Source: Dermacentor variabilis
Lineage: Eukaryota > Arthropoda > Arachnida > Ixodida > Ixodidae
DNA: 64,000 bases
Direction of reading: 5' to 3'
Assembly: GCF_050947875.1 (NCBI RefSeq)
Contig: NC_134577.1
Location: forward strand, 66,033,639-66,097,638
In this document: positions 12,265 through 24,127 of the stretch, piece after piece
Layout: every line of letters begins with the position of its first letter
Numbering within the stretch: position 1 is the stretch's first letter
Program-made: the position numbers and the translations under genes
Notes under the pieces: generated by a model
Told to the model about the DNA's origin: nothing
What the model saw: only the letters and a program-made list of their open reading frames with translations
Database searches by the model: none

Positions 12265-12485
12265 AATTGCGGCCGAGCAGACGCCGTGCAATACCATGAC
12301 GACACGGCTAGCTGTTGCGGGAACTTCACGGCGGCGGCGCCAGCAGTACATATGTATTATGTCTTTCCTGGCTTACCAAGCGGCCCCTGACGATGGCAGC
12401 TACTCTTTTCCTGTCGCAAGAGGTTCATTTGCTAATATAGCTCGAGTTAGTTTTTTTTTATCCTCGCTATAACTTAAAGGGTTAA
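12265..12485. repeat. Probable relative of the 48.8-49.2 kb repeat
   Basis: Shares gttgcgggaacttcacggc and a following gcggcgccagcag block with 49140-49175, and ends at ataacttaaagggttaaaca. The inner part is diverged. Confidence 0.35.
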
Positions 12486-12540
12486 ACACGGTATTCTCAA
12501 ACTAGCCTCCACTCGGTGCTCTCGCTCGATTCCACAGAGT

Positions 12541-12612
12541 AAGTTAGTTCACACGAACTCGACGCGAGCGGGTCGAGTCGGAACTCGAGTCGAGTCGGCC
12601 CGACTCGACCGC
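12541..12612. repeat. CGAGTCG-rich inverted repeat
   Basis: gcgggtcgagtcgg and cccgactcgaccgcg pair as a GC-rich stem; CGAGTCG recurs several times. Related gcgtttacacg/gtttaca blocks lie to 12790. It may be a transposon end; no partner end is certain. Confidence 0.4.
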
Positions 12613-15600
12613 GTTTACAAGCATCTCGCCGAGCTGGTTGATCGAGTTGCAGGTGGGTTGACAGAACTCGCCGCGGAGGTCGCTCGGCCCTGACCCGCTA
12701 TAGCGTTTACACGAAGGGTACGCTATACTTCGGTCCATGCGAACTCCATCCGAACTTATCGGATTCCTGTAAACATAGCAACAATAGCGTACCTGTCTGT
12801 GTCCGTGCACGGAAATAGTATGCGGTAGGCTCCAGTGCAAGCATATAAATGAACATTACCACAGATCGTTCCAAAGTGGAGTATATAGGCGCCCCTCGAG
12901 CTGAGATACTGCGCTTTAATTCTCTCGTTTGGTGTCTACTGCGAGGAGTTTCTCGCGAAAGACAACTCCACTTCATTGCGTTCGAGTAGAACAGGAGAAC
13001 CGCCTCGTTACAGAATTCAACGCCTCGAGAGTCCTGGCGGTCTCAACATTACTTAAGGGAACAACCCTGTCGTGACAACGTGTGCCATAAGGCAGCCATT
13101 TCAAGAAGTTTATGAGTGATAAAACTGGTGTATCTCGATTACGACCATTGAGTCACGTCCGCTCGTGATTAACTTTTTTAGTTACCGCTCCTACACAAAT
13201 CGATCAATTTGACGGACCGTTCACTGACCCATTGTTAAACATTTCCTTCGAAATTCTATTCGCAACAATCAATGCACCGTCTGAAATCACGACTGAACTT
13301 TTTGTCAGATTTGACAATTTTCGGCAGATTGGGGAGTCTACAAAAAAAAAAATTAAACTTCGACTGGAGGTATCGTCGAAATTAGCCTCCAGTACTCCTA
13401 GCACTCTTTTCATTAGAGAGACGCAAATTTTGTCCTTTTTTTTCGATTAAGCAACATAATTTTTAAATGACAGCAGCAGTGAAGACACAGAAGCTTCTTT
13501 CGGTTTGTCAATTTTGGGATCCCGACGTATAGGCTGTTTTAACCAAGCTTCAAACAACGGCAAATGCTCACAAGTGCGTATTACTTCCATAGTTGTGTTC
13601 GACTTATATCAAGTGCAATTTTATTTCCACGCCGTGGGGTTGCTTTTATCCATCAGCACTTTGACACCGTACGTACAAATTATTACGAGGAATCCTTCCC
13701 GCCATGGGGGGGGGGGGGGGGTGAGTTTCCTCCACACCCGACCAGATTTCAGACCACGCAGGTTTCAGACCGACCTTCGACCGAAGGTTGACTAGTCGTC
13801 TAATCTCTTGCATTTTGAACACAGCCTGTGCAAGTGCCCTTATTCGTTGCTGCACAATATTTTGCAGCACTCCACGTTACTGCATAACATTGTACGGGAA
13901 CTTAACAAAGCACGCGGAGGCTTAAGCGACAGTTGAACGCACACTACACCACCTTGGTTGCATGCACAGACAAGCCGATCGAATGCGTTAATCAAGTACG
14001 AGGGGGCTCCTGCATGCTCCCTGACCTGCCGTCCATTGCTTCCCGAGCCTAAAGAATGCAGTAAAAAACCAGGTGCCTGCTGCAATGGCTAAGATTACCA
14101 GAACTTACCCGTTTTCACATTTCTGAAGCTGCGCCATTTCGCAGAGCATGGGCATCAATAGAGCTAATATAGACGCCAATAAGTCTTTATAATACTTTCT
14201 TGAGTGATCTGACTTACAAAAGTTGGAAACTAGGAACCAGGTGCGTATTTTGCACATTTCATGCTATTTTTACTCTTATTACTTATACTAAAAATAGCAA
14301 ATTATTGTTTTCATTCGTGTTCCTTGAGGTGCTTCTTTTGAAGTTTCATATGAGTCACCCAAAAATTGTTGGCGCAATTATCACTGCTATACATCCATTC
14401 AGAGCACCAGTGATGAGGGTATAATTTTGTGTGTCCCAGTGTACGTTGCGAGCAATACGTGATGAAACATAACGTTAAAACATATAAGCAACGAAAATGC
14501 GCACATCGTTAGCAGTAACGAAAGAGTCACTGAAAAGCATCCAACACTAACTTAATTTAGTTTGGTCGTGTATATAATGAAAACTTGACTTGCATTCATT
14601 TCACAACCCTCGATTTCGTACACTGCCGCTTCAGTAATTTGATTAACTTCGCCGCAACACACCAGCGTATATGAAAGAGGGGCGTTCTTAAAAAAAAAAG
14701 CATATTTCAGATCTACCTAGTTTTAATCAGTTTGAAAAGCTTAGATGGACCTAGACAAATGTTCATTAAGAACGTTGAGAGGGTAATTTCTGCTAGTAAC
14801 ATATGAATTTATGACACTTAATGAGCACTAAGTGTTGCGTCATAGCAGGGTTCTGGTAAACTGCTCAAACACTGCTATAAAGCAGCAGCAAGGTTAGAAA
14901 TAAGTGTCGCAAATGCCTATATATTGGAAGGAAGTGCCCTTTCCACGTTGCTGTTTGAAACTTGTTAAAATTCTGCTAAACTTGGGAAATATATGCGTGT
15001 TGCTCATTGAGTTACGCTAGTGTGCTGCGGTGAAGTTCAGTAGATTACCGAAGGGGCAATGTCCGAAATTCCTGGACATGGACGAAATAGGATTGCCTTT
15101 AGTGCTATAAACTTCTAAGTCTCCAATCTGGAATTCGGCTCCTGAACGGCAGTACCGATGCGTTACGGTATGACTTCATGAATTTGAAACTATATGTTGA
15201 TATTGTTGCTCGTTCTGGTTCAAAAAAAAAAAAAATATCTACAAGCTCACCGAGCCTTTAGTACCTTGGAATGCATGGAAATATAATTTGCCAAATAAAA
15301 CTACCAATATATTCTGAAAAGACGCTTTCCAGTTGGCATGGCATCAACAAACTGATCGTCGGAGCTTCAAGCCTATTTTTTTTTCTGGCTTAGCATGGTG
15401 TGATCGATGCTTTGGTATGTATTTAATGTCCCTCTGAATAATGGCCCCTACAGAGGTGGATACTCGAGCTGTCTGAGTGAATCGCTCTACTGAAGTACAA
15501 AAAAAAAGCCACTCTTGCCGCGCCTAGAGCCATCGCAAGGCAGATGAGACGTAAACGCAAGAACGAAATACGGTTGATACCAGTTCTAGTTACCTGATAC

Positions 15601-15631
15601 GTAGTTCTGGTACTAGGTGCCTATAGTACTA

Positions 15632-15656
15632 TAGAGAGAGAGAGAGAGAGAGAGAG
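15632..15656. repeat. (AG)n microsatellite
   Basis: About 12 AG units. Confidence 0.9.
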
Positions 15657-16885
15657 TTTAACGGTAACTGTAGATGTCAACCCTGCTATGTGCATGCAGG
15701 GCTTGCTATCATTACCTTTCACTGTTTATAACAAAACTTCCTCCTGCAAATCAGCTGAAACAAAAGGAAAAACTTCGTCAGTTTTTTCCGCCTTTGCTAC
15801 GCCGCCACTTCGTCAGACTGCAACCATGCACCTACGAGCGACACACATATATATGTATATATACACTGCCAACGTCGTTGGCGCCAGCGCAAAAACTTTC
15901 ATACGCAAAAAAAAAAAAAACATGTGTGCGCGCGCGCGCGCCTCCACATTTCGCAACTTTTGCGCCGCGCGGGGTATTATGCGACAGGCAGTGGCGTGCA
16001 TACTAAATAAACTTCGCGGGCACGTGCTCGACTCGGTGCCGCACCCCACCCCATGGGCTTGCTCAACTCGGTGCGCCCACAGCCAGCGGGCGCGTTTTCC
16101 ACGATGCATGGCAAATGATACCACCACCACCGCCGCACTCCTCGAGCGAAGCGGCTTGAGCGGTTGGCGTTCCGAGACTTGCCCCCCTCACGCATGCGCG
16201 AATAAATAACCGTGCAAAGAAACAACAACAAAAAAGCAATAACGCAGAGCAGAGCGCTTACCGTAAGAGACTGCCTCCGGCCGAGCTTCGCGAGTTACTT
16301 TGTCGTTTTTAATTTTCATCTTTTTCGCGCGCTTGTTGAGTAACAGCGAGTAAGAGCCTCAGTTGAGCAAGTAACTGTCTGGGCGCGAGTATGTATACCC
16401 CCGGTATCTCTGTCCCGGTGTCGCGATATCATCTCCGGGCTGGGTGGGGCGCCCGAGCACTTCACCTTATCGCCGGGTCGCCGCTTGACTCGCGGAGGAG
16501 AGGTGACTTTCGTTGCGACACCGCTACGCGTTCTGTCGAGTGTGCCCTGCCGGCTCTAATTTATGCGGAAAGAAGAGAAAGAAAGGCCGTAAGGGGTGGC
16601 AGTCCTGCGTGCGTGTGCAGGAAGAAGTGGTTGCGTGAATCAGTGGGTCGCGTTACGTATCGTGTTTGGGCGGAGACTTGATTCTTCGAAACAGTGGAGT
16701 GAAAGTAGTGCGCGTGTGCTCCCTTTATCTCCCTTCGGGGGCGTGGCTCTCTTAGCGGCGGCGGATGCTGGGGAGCCTGCGATAATATGTCCCCTTATTT
16801 TGCCTTCTGATCCGTTCTGTAAGAAATTGGCTGCTGAGATGTTGCGGTAGAAAACGCCTGAGCTATTCCGTTTGTCTTCGTTATC

Positions 16886-16887
16886 AA

Positions 16888-16958
<71 letters not shown>

Positions 16959-16961
16959 ATG
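16886..16961. repeat. (AATA)n microsatellite
   Basis: About 19 AATA units. Confidence 0.95.
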
Positions 16962-17545
16962 ATGGTGCTACTGATGCCACAGCGCTTCAATTACTTCAGG
17001 ACGCACTGTTCAAGGCGTGCCGATAGTCCTAGGAGTCCTCAGACAATACCACCACCTTGGATGTATTCGTCCCTATTGCTGCTGCAATAGGGCTAACAGT
17101 ATTTTCATCCCTTCCTATGCGTAAGGAAAGCTTTCCGGTAAAGTATCTGGAACGCCATTATTTCTTTTTTCTTTTTTGGGTCGCAAGATTGTGAACGGAC
17201 GTCTGGAAAATCGTTCTAATTTCTGGATTACTTCAGAGCATGGGGTATGCCATGTGGAGAGACTGGCTTTTTTAATACCGCAATCGTAAAATGTTCCGCA
17301 AAATATAATTACGCAAATGGTAATTGATAAAGTGAAAGCCATCGAACAAATCTTCGTTTATGAATCCTGATTATCTGAAGCGATAGCAAATGATAATCGC
17401 TCATTATCTTACGCCTGCCGGCTTTAATAATGTATCCGCAATAATTAAGCTACCTCTACTAGTTAGGCTGCACCTTTCTTTCTTTTTTTTTGGGGGGGGG
17501 TGCATCTTGTATACATGCACTTACGCAACTGCGGCTTGCGGATTC

Positions 17546-17605
17546 TACATCCTCAGTAAGAACGTCACGTGTTCGACTCCCAGCTGCGACGGCCATGTTT
17601 CTAAA
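17546..17605 (+). mobile_element. Possible SINE B-box fragment
   Basis: cacgtgttcgactcccagct followed by gcgacggcc resembles the B-box to body junction of the SINEs. The rest is not recognisable. Confidence 0.25.
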
Positions 17606-17740
17606 GGGAGCGTATAGTAATGACAGCGGCGCATCGCTGCATATTGCTGAACGCTTTTCTACACGAAACGTCACCACTCAATTCCTCGCGTCAACGACGC
17701 GCATGACAGCTCCGCGAACGGAGTGCATTTCGGACACATT

Positions 17741-17859
17741 AGAGAGATTTAGGTAAGGGGACGCAAGAACTAGGGGCCACGGTACTGCGCATGCGCAGTG
17801 CTGTCGCCCCTAGTTCTTGCGTACGCAAGCCGCTTGCGTCCCCTAACCTAAATCTCTCT
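17741..17859. mobile_element. 119-bp MITE with 27-bp terminal inverted repeats
   Basis: Ends agagagatttaggtaagggg and, inverted, agagagatttaggttagggg match over 27 bp with one mismatch. The interior is also palindromic around tgcgcatgcgca. Flanking att (17738-17740 and 17860-17862) is a 3-bp target-site duplication. No coding capacity. Confidence 0.75.
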
Positions 17860-18084
17860 ATTATTGGCGAGACTTCGACCGGGGTATGGCTGCGTGCCCT
17901 TCATCATAAGCGACGCATAGAACGTCTAAGCTTGAAAGGCGTAACGCAGCGCCCTGCTTAGAAATTGTGACTGAAACGTGGCGCCCTTTTTTGCATATCG
18001 GATGTGCTACCCTCACTTGTTTAAAAAGCGAAGCCAGCCTACTGGGCACGCGAGAAAAATGTGTTGCATTCGGTTAACGATCTG

Positions 18085-18240
18085 GAAAATCGCGTGGAGG
18101 AGGAGGAGGATGAAACTGAAGGAAGGAAAGGTAGGAAGGTCAACCAGAGGCACGTCCGTTTTGCTACCCTACACAGGGGAAGGGGTTTAAGGGAAGAGAG
18201 GGAATGAGAGGGAGGGAAGAGAGCACTATCGGTGTGAGTA
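18085..18240 (+). repeat. Dispersed repeat with purine-rich tail ('GGTCAACCAGA' family)
   Basis: ggtaggaaggtcaaccagag, ttttgctaccctacacaggg, then a GGGA-rich tail. Other copies are at 34550-34680 (plus) and 58800-58960 (minus). It may be the 3' end of a retroposon; the class is unknown to me. Confidence 0.5.
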
Positions 18241-18637
18241 CATGCGGATGTCCATAACTTCAGGTCTATAATCGGTCGCTTAGGCCAGCCGCTTTCATGA
18301 AACTTTGCAGAGGCCGCGTCGCTTTGTAAACCTGCGACGCGTGGGGCCATGGTCCGAGAATCTTAGTCTCTGGATGTAGTTTTGTGCAGCCAATGGTATA
18401 AATGTTTTTTGCGCGCTTGTTAGGAAAGGAAAACCTCAGTATACGTCTGTGCTGAGGTTCTCCTTTCCGTTCGAAGTTCGAAACGCGGTAGTTCGGAACC
18501 ATCAGACGAAATTCAACAGCGTTCGTATTCATGTAGTGGGAAAGAAAAGCCCATAAATATCAGTTTGTTTTTCGCCGATTTGTAGCTATAAGGAGATCCG
18601 CGTTTAGCGCATTCGAATCAGCCAGTTGCGGCGCATA

Positions 18638-18875
18638 CCCGCCGTGGTTGCTCAGTGGCTATGATGTTAGGCTGCTGAGCACGAGGTCGCGGGATCGAAT
18701 CCTGGCCACGGCGGCCGCATTTCGATCGGGGCGAAATGCGAAAACACCCGTGTACTTAGATTTAGGTGCACCTTAACGAACCCCAGGTGGTCGAAATTTC
18801 CGGAGTCCTCCACTACGACGTGCCTCATAACCAGAAAGTGGTTTTGGCACGTAGAAGCCCATAATTTAATTAACT
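18638..18875 (+). mobile_element. Ruka-type SINE
   Basis: Full-length: cccgccgtggttgctcagtg, GGGATCGAATCC, 3' end tggcacgtagaagcccataa followed by an A/T-rich tail. Confidence 0.85.
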
Positions 18876-20267
18876 AATTTACAGCGCGTCGTTGTAAGCC
18901 GACCCCTCAAACCACGGGGGGAGAGCCTTCGCAGCTATCCTTTCCTCAAATATCCGAATTTATTGCTTCATCCAACCACTGCCTCGCCTGTGTTCAGCCT
19001 GCACTTATTCGTATGATCCTATATGTACCCAGACTCCCAAGGTACGGGCTTAATATGTGGCTTGAGTTGGCGAAATGCTAAGGTACGGAACTTCTGCCCG
19101 AGAAATTCGTAGACGGATCTCTTTCATACCAGTTTCACATCTCCGCCGAGAACACGCCCTCCCCCCCCCCCCCCGCTCGCCCGCCCCCCAAAGTGTACGC
19201 CCATAATGCCGACTGTGGAGAAGGAAGGGAAGATGGCTAGCGCCGGCCTTCGTCGGCTGTATTATTCGCCACGACCTTCGGCGACATCTTTCTTTTTTTT
19301 TTACCCGTCCACTCTTTTGTCTTGTTTGTTTCATTTCGCGAAAAGCCGTGTCGCTCGGCACCACTGTGCGGGAAGCGCAGTGCACTCGGTAGGTCCCGAA
19401 ACAACTTGTGGTATGCGTGTGCCGAACCCGGAACCTTCGGATCCACGGGGCAGGCTGTTTATATAGGGTTCCGCCTATTCGCGCGCGACATCCCTTCTTT
19501 GATTCAGCTAGCAGCGGGGGAAATAAAATTGCCCGCAGGAAAGCAACGAAGAGAAAGAGAGACAGAGGGAGAGAAAAGAAAATCGTGTACACGTACCCAC
19601 CCACCGTGTCAGCGATCTGCGGATGCATTGCATACACGTGGGCTGCGCCACGGTTGGTCGCGCCTTCCGGGCCGCACTGGTTGCATGTTCAGTTGCGCTC
19701 CGCTGGCCGCCTTGACCTTGGGGCCAGGCGCCGCGAAGAAATGGTAATACCGCGCGTCTGAGGGGGTGTCCCCCCCGGGTGGAAGGGCCCGCGCTTTCGA
19801 TGCGCCCGTGCGTTAATGAAGATGGGCCAAACGTTACCGCAAAGTTGAAGAAGAACGTGGAATACGGAGGGGAGGCGCGGCTTGCTCAACGCTGTTGAGG
19901 GCACGTATGCGTGTGGCAATGCTGTTTTGCAGCGGTGCGTGACCGCCACGGACCTGCCCGCGCCAAAGTGCGTGGAGATAAGCAGATCTGAAACCGCACT
20001 TTACAGATTCGACAGCCGCCAAACTATTACAACGATGCATCTTGTATCCCCACAATGGTCACTACGAACGTCTAGATACGATAAAGGCTGCCAGGATTCT
20101 TGCCTTCGGCAAAACCTGCGGGTTGGCTATGAACGTACAGTAATTGCGTAACCATCTCATAACTGCTTTTCCGTTCATGAAGCCTTCTCTCTCTCTCACT
20201 CTATAATGTAGCGCAGTGCAGCGCCTCTCCATTTATGGCCGTGGCTGGTGTTCCCTTATTTTCTGCG
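18876..20267. other. No gene recognised
   Basis: GC-rich sequence with a C-run at 19150-19174. Long minus-strand frame 19637-19050 is low-complexity basic and has no recognisable domain. Confidence 0.5.
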
Positions 20268-20269
20268 CC

Positions 20270-20329
<60 letters not shown>

Positions 20330-20695
20330 TTATGTCCACTGCAGGACTAAGGCCTCTCCCTGCGATCTCCAATTACCGCTGTCCTGCGGCAACCGATTCC
20401 AACCTGGGCCTGCGAATTTCCTAATTTTGAGTTGGAGCGCATATACGGCAGACATTGCTAGATCCTGACTGCAAGCTTACCAGTATCATTGAAAAGAAAG
20501 GTGTACACTCAATGCAATCTACCGGTGCTAACATATGGGGCAGAAACTTGGAGGTTGACAAAGAAGCTCGAGAACAAGTTAAGGACCGCGCAAGAAGCGA
20601 TGGAACGAAGAATGTTCGGCGTAACGTTAAGAGAGACAGGAAGGGAGCGGTGTGGATCAGAACGCAAACTGGGATAGCCGATGTTCTTCCCCTGG
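20268..20695 (-). mobile_element. RTE-like LINE 3' end with 5' inversion
   Basis: Positions 20270-20430 are the RTE 3' tail in minus orientation, ending at the left in an ATC (GAT) triplet run. Positions about 20438-20690 match 53298-53545 in plus orientation (catatggggcagaaacttgg, gttaaggaccgcgc). The two halves thus point away from each other, as expected from twin priming. Confidence 0.65.
20270..20330. repeat. (ATC)n microsatellite, RTE tail
   Basis: About 20 ATC units at the 3' end of a minus-strand RTE-like copy. Confidence 0.95.
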
Positions 20696-22817
20696 TGCAG
20701 GGTAACAAATTGTACTTTTGTGTAGTTAAGCTTCGTTCTCCTTTTCTCTTGGTTCCAAGGCTGGTTGCTTTTTAGTGTAAACGGTTCAGTGGCACAGGCT
20801 TTAAGTTACATACTGAACACAACTTTGCTTAACGTTGTAGTCGCAATATTCCCGATAACAGTTAGATTTATGCGTTAGGAATTAAGTAGTTCTCTGATTT
20901 TGCGGCCTCCTTTCACTGGTTGGCAAGCCGGATCGGACGCTGTAAAATTGTTCCGGTTACCTGCCAGATGAAAAAAGCGGACGCTGGTCACGGACCTTCG
21001 GAAGCACTTAACAAGTGTTAGCACACTACAGGTAAGTTTCGAGCTCTGGACAAGGCGTCGAATGTCAGAAATAAAAGAAAGCAAAACAGCAACAAAAGAA
21101 GACAAAAAAGACAACCTCACTTAACACGGACGAAATATAAATTTGAAATACGAAATAATATAAGAATAAAGGGGACGATCCCGGTTGCTAAACACAAAAC
21201 TAAGGGACGCTACATCTAATATCGCTACGTCTGGACAAAAGGTTGCGTTCACGCTTCGCGAGCGTGCATGTTTGAAGAATGTTTCTTGGAAACAGGCCCG
21301 ACAGGCAATTGTCCGGCTGCTTCGCGTGCCTCCGTGCAGTCGCCATTCGCCGTGACATTAGCGCTTAAACGCCCGGCTCTGTCCTTCAGTTGGCTCGTTT
21401 CACGCTTAGCTCGTCGTCCGACGCTTCCTAACGGTCCTGTTTACTCGCTTTAACGAACTTCGCTCTCCGCCCTCGCGCGCGCTTACACCGGCGAGCGCGG
21501 TTCCACGCGTCGCCTGCTGTCACTCATCTGAACGGCGTGAAAGCTGCAAACGTCGCTCGTTGTTCGGAATGTACGCTGCCCGTGCTTTAATCGCATTCTC
21601 CGCGGCGGGGTCTCGGCTAGGCGCGTTGCGGTGGGCTATCAGAGATGGTTTTATTCCTTTGTTGTTCTTTGCACAGGAAGCATACCTCGCGCTGTCTGGC
21701 GGCGTCATAGTGTTTCTCTTCTTCGTTACTTTTTTTAGCGCTGTTTCGCTTCGCCCAGCCCTGTCACTCTGGAATGCACATTCGATAAAGAATGGACAAA
21801 CACGCCAACTATTGGTGTGTCCAAAGAGTTCTCGCGCTGCACTGCGCACCTAGATGACTTCCTAACGACCTTGTTTTTCTCGTTTTAGTCAGCGTCGCTG
21901 TTTGCCCTCGTGAAAAATAGTTAAGCCGGTAAATACTTCGCTCTTTGCCACTCGGAACCCTTGACGAGCGAACTAAGAACAGCAAAACGACCACGTATTA
22001 TTCAGCAAATACCGCCGCTGACGGTGTGTTGCTCAGTTTGAGGCCTCTGGTTTGGCTCCTGGCCGAGGCCGTCGTTTTTCGATGGGGAAGGGGGAGAGGA
22101 GTGGAATGCGCACATTCGTGCGCTTATATTCCATTGCATATTGAATCACCAAAGGTCATTAGAGGTTCAGTATAGCGCACGCAAAACAGGGAAATTTACA
22201 AATATGGAAACCAAAGTATAGGGGAACGTAATTGGCCGTACATACGCAAAAGAAGGCAAGAACTGTAAAATAGAATGCAAGAAAGTTTAGATTTTTGCGT
22301 ATGCAAAGTCGCTAGGATATGCCTATAGCTAGTCTAAGGTGCGCGTGCGCAGAACGCAATGAAGATCTTTTCGGTTTACATACGCGGGGCTAACTTTTTG
22401 GGGCTTAGCGCTGTGCGGATTGCGTAGATGAATACCATATATGTGCCGTAACAATTTGACGACGGCCAGGCCGTCGGCTTGGATTCGCTCTTGCTACTTG
22501 CTTTTTGTGGCGACAGCAAGAAATGAATAGCAAAGTCATATTGGACTTATGTTTACTATAATGACATTGCATTAGCGACCTTTTGTTATTACTGTGGTAA
22601 GCTTTGCTTCAACGCTGTTAATTTTAACGCAAACAGCCGTTGCTGTCGCGAATGTGTCTCACTTCTATCTAGCAGGTGGCGCAACATCATTTGGCGACGG
22701 GCTGTACGTTGGCGATGGGGAATGTCTAAAAGCCTGCAGCGCAGCCGTAACCGTCTTTGCATCTGAAACGCTGTACTGAAGCTGCCTATATACTTATAGT
22801 TTGAGAGTGCCACATCA
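20696..22817. other. No gene recognised
   Basis: A GC-rich part at 21340-21860 contains loosely repeated ctaacg-(g/a)-c-tgttt blocks that weakly recur at 23190-23220. Nothing else was recognised. Confidence 0.45.
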
Positions 22818-23000
22818 ATACAGGGTATGAGAGACGCCGTAGTAATATGATGGGCCGGATTATTTTTGACCACCTGTGTGCTCCCATAGCACAGTACGCA
22901 AGCGTTCTTGCATCACTACTCAATCATAATGGGGATCGAACATCCGGGGATCGAACCTACGACCACGGGCTCGGCAGCAGAACGCCACTTCGACGGGTGG
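22818..23000 (-). mobile_element. tRNA-related SINE ('GACGCCGTAGT' type), minus orientation
   Basis: Contains gagacgccgtagtaatatga at the left, ggatcgaacctacgaccacg (B-box complement) and ggcagcagaacgccactt at the right. It shares its arrangement with 6072-6290. Confidence 0.5.
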
Positions 23001-23544
23001 CTCGTTAGGAGTTCAGAAAAGCTACTCGAAATTGTTCATATATAGTTGTTCTTTGTCTTTATCCGTTGCCTTCTTCGATACTTCTCTTCCAAGCTCTGTG
23101 TATTAAAGAGCGCTCGTGTGTACAGCGTCCGTATTCGCTGACTCATTGCACTCGCTTGTCCCGTCGGCGTTCCAGTATAGTTGACCTTCTAACGGCGCTG
23201 TTTACCCTTTTTTAACCAACGTCACCCTTCGTCCTCGAGAACAGAACGCTAAGCACGCGGCCTGCCGTCGCTCAGCCGACAACGTAGACGACCTTCGACC
23301 ACCGCGCACCGTTACAAGCAGGGGAGCGGACAGAGCTCAATTTAGCCGTACCTCGCGCACGGGGACTGTGTGGATACGCGGGCGCTGTCGCTATAACTGC
23401 TAGTCGCTCGGATTGCGCAGGTGGCGTTTCAAGGTAGAAACAACTGCAGCGCGCTCGCTAGGGGGGGGGGGGGGAGGGGAGACGCATCGCGACGACGCTC
23501 GGGTTTCGCTATACGCGAGATGGGACTGAGAATAGGTGGTATAA

Positions 23545-24127
23545 ACTTTATTTAATGAAGGCCAAAAAAGAAAAGAAAATTAAGATGCCGCCGTTCCGTG
23601 GGTGGCCTTCAGGCTGCCGGTCGTGGCCACCAGATCATGCCTGGCGGCGACTTCCGCTGCCCAGATCGTTAGCCGTAGCTGGACATCCGGCTCCGAGCTG
23701 GCCAAAGCAGCCTCCCACAGCTGCGGACTAGATACATTCCAAGAGGCAGGCGGTGTGTGTTCAGGGCATGAATACAGAATATGAGCATAGTCTGCTCGTG
23801 GGTGTCTGCAGAGCGTGCATTCAGGTGAGAAGGCACCGGGGTGAATAAGCGCAAGTCGGGCAGGAGAGAGGAAAGTGTGGGCCTGTAAATGGCGCCACGT
23901 GCTCTGTTGGAGCTTAGAGAGGGATTTGTGAGGGGGAGGGAGGGCTAGGCGAGAGTTGCGGTAATGAAGGGTAATGTCATGGAAGGTGAGGAGGGAGTCA
24001 CGCGTGTCCATCCCGGAGTGGAGGGGGCCAGCTCGGTTATATATAGGTTTGCTTCTCTTTACGTGCGTTTGAGTTCTTTTAGTCTTCTGCGTATACTCTT
24101 TGATCGCACCGGAACTGGTCATTCTTT
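23545..24127 (-). pseudogene. Jockey/I-like LINE ORF2 C-terminus
   Basis: The frame 24122-23580 on the minus strand encodes a block with ITLHYRNSRLALPPPHKSLS, QQSTWRHLQAHTF and the zinc-knuckle-like C-TLC-(x)3-H..H-ILYSC, as in the end of tick LINE ORF2 proteins. An aataaa signal follows the stop. Reverse transcriptase and RNase H parts are missing. The initial Met is arbitrary. Confidence 0.6.

Larger units (their letters stand above)
8910..15631. other. No gene recognised
   Basis: Apart from the two repeats listed at 12.3-12.6 kb, nothing is recognised. Part 9640-10200 and 11400-11800 is GC-rich and gives several overlapping frames, none with a known domain. 14100-15600 is AT-rich and without structure that I can see. 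Confidence 0.5.
15657..17740. other. No gene recognised
   Basis: GC-rich around 15940-16200 and 16380-16800, with one AATA array. The frames over these parts lack domains and are probably chance. Confidence 0.5.

Noticed and set aside
19050..19637. 195-residue minus-strand frame
   Set aside because: Basic, low-complexity, broken by a poly-G/C run; no known domain.
23580..24122. Intact host gene on the minus strand
   Set aside because: The residues match the end of a LINE ORF2, followed by an aataaa signal; no upstream exons.
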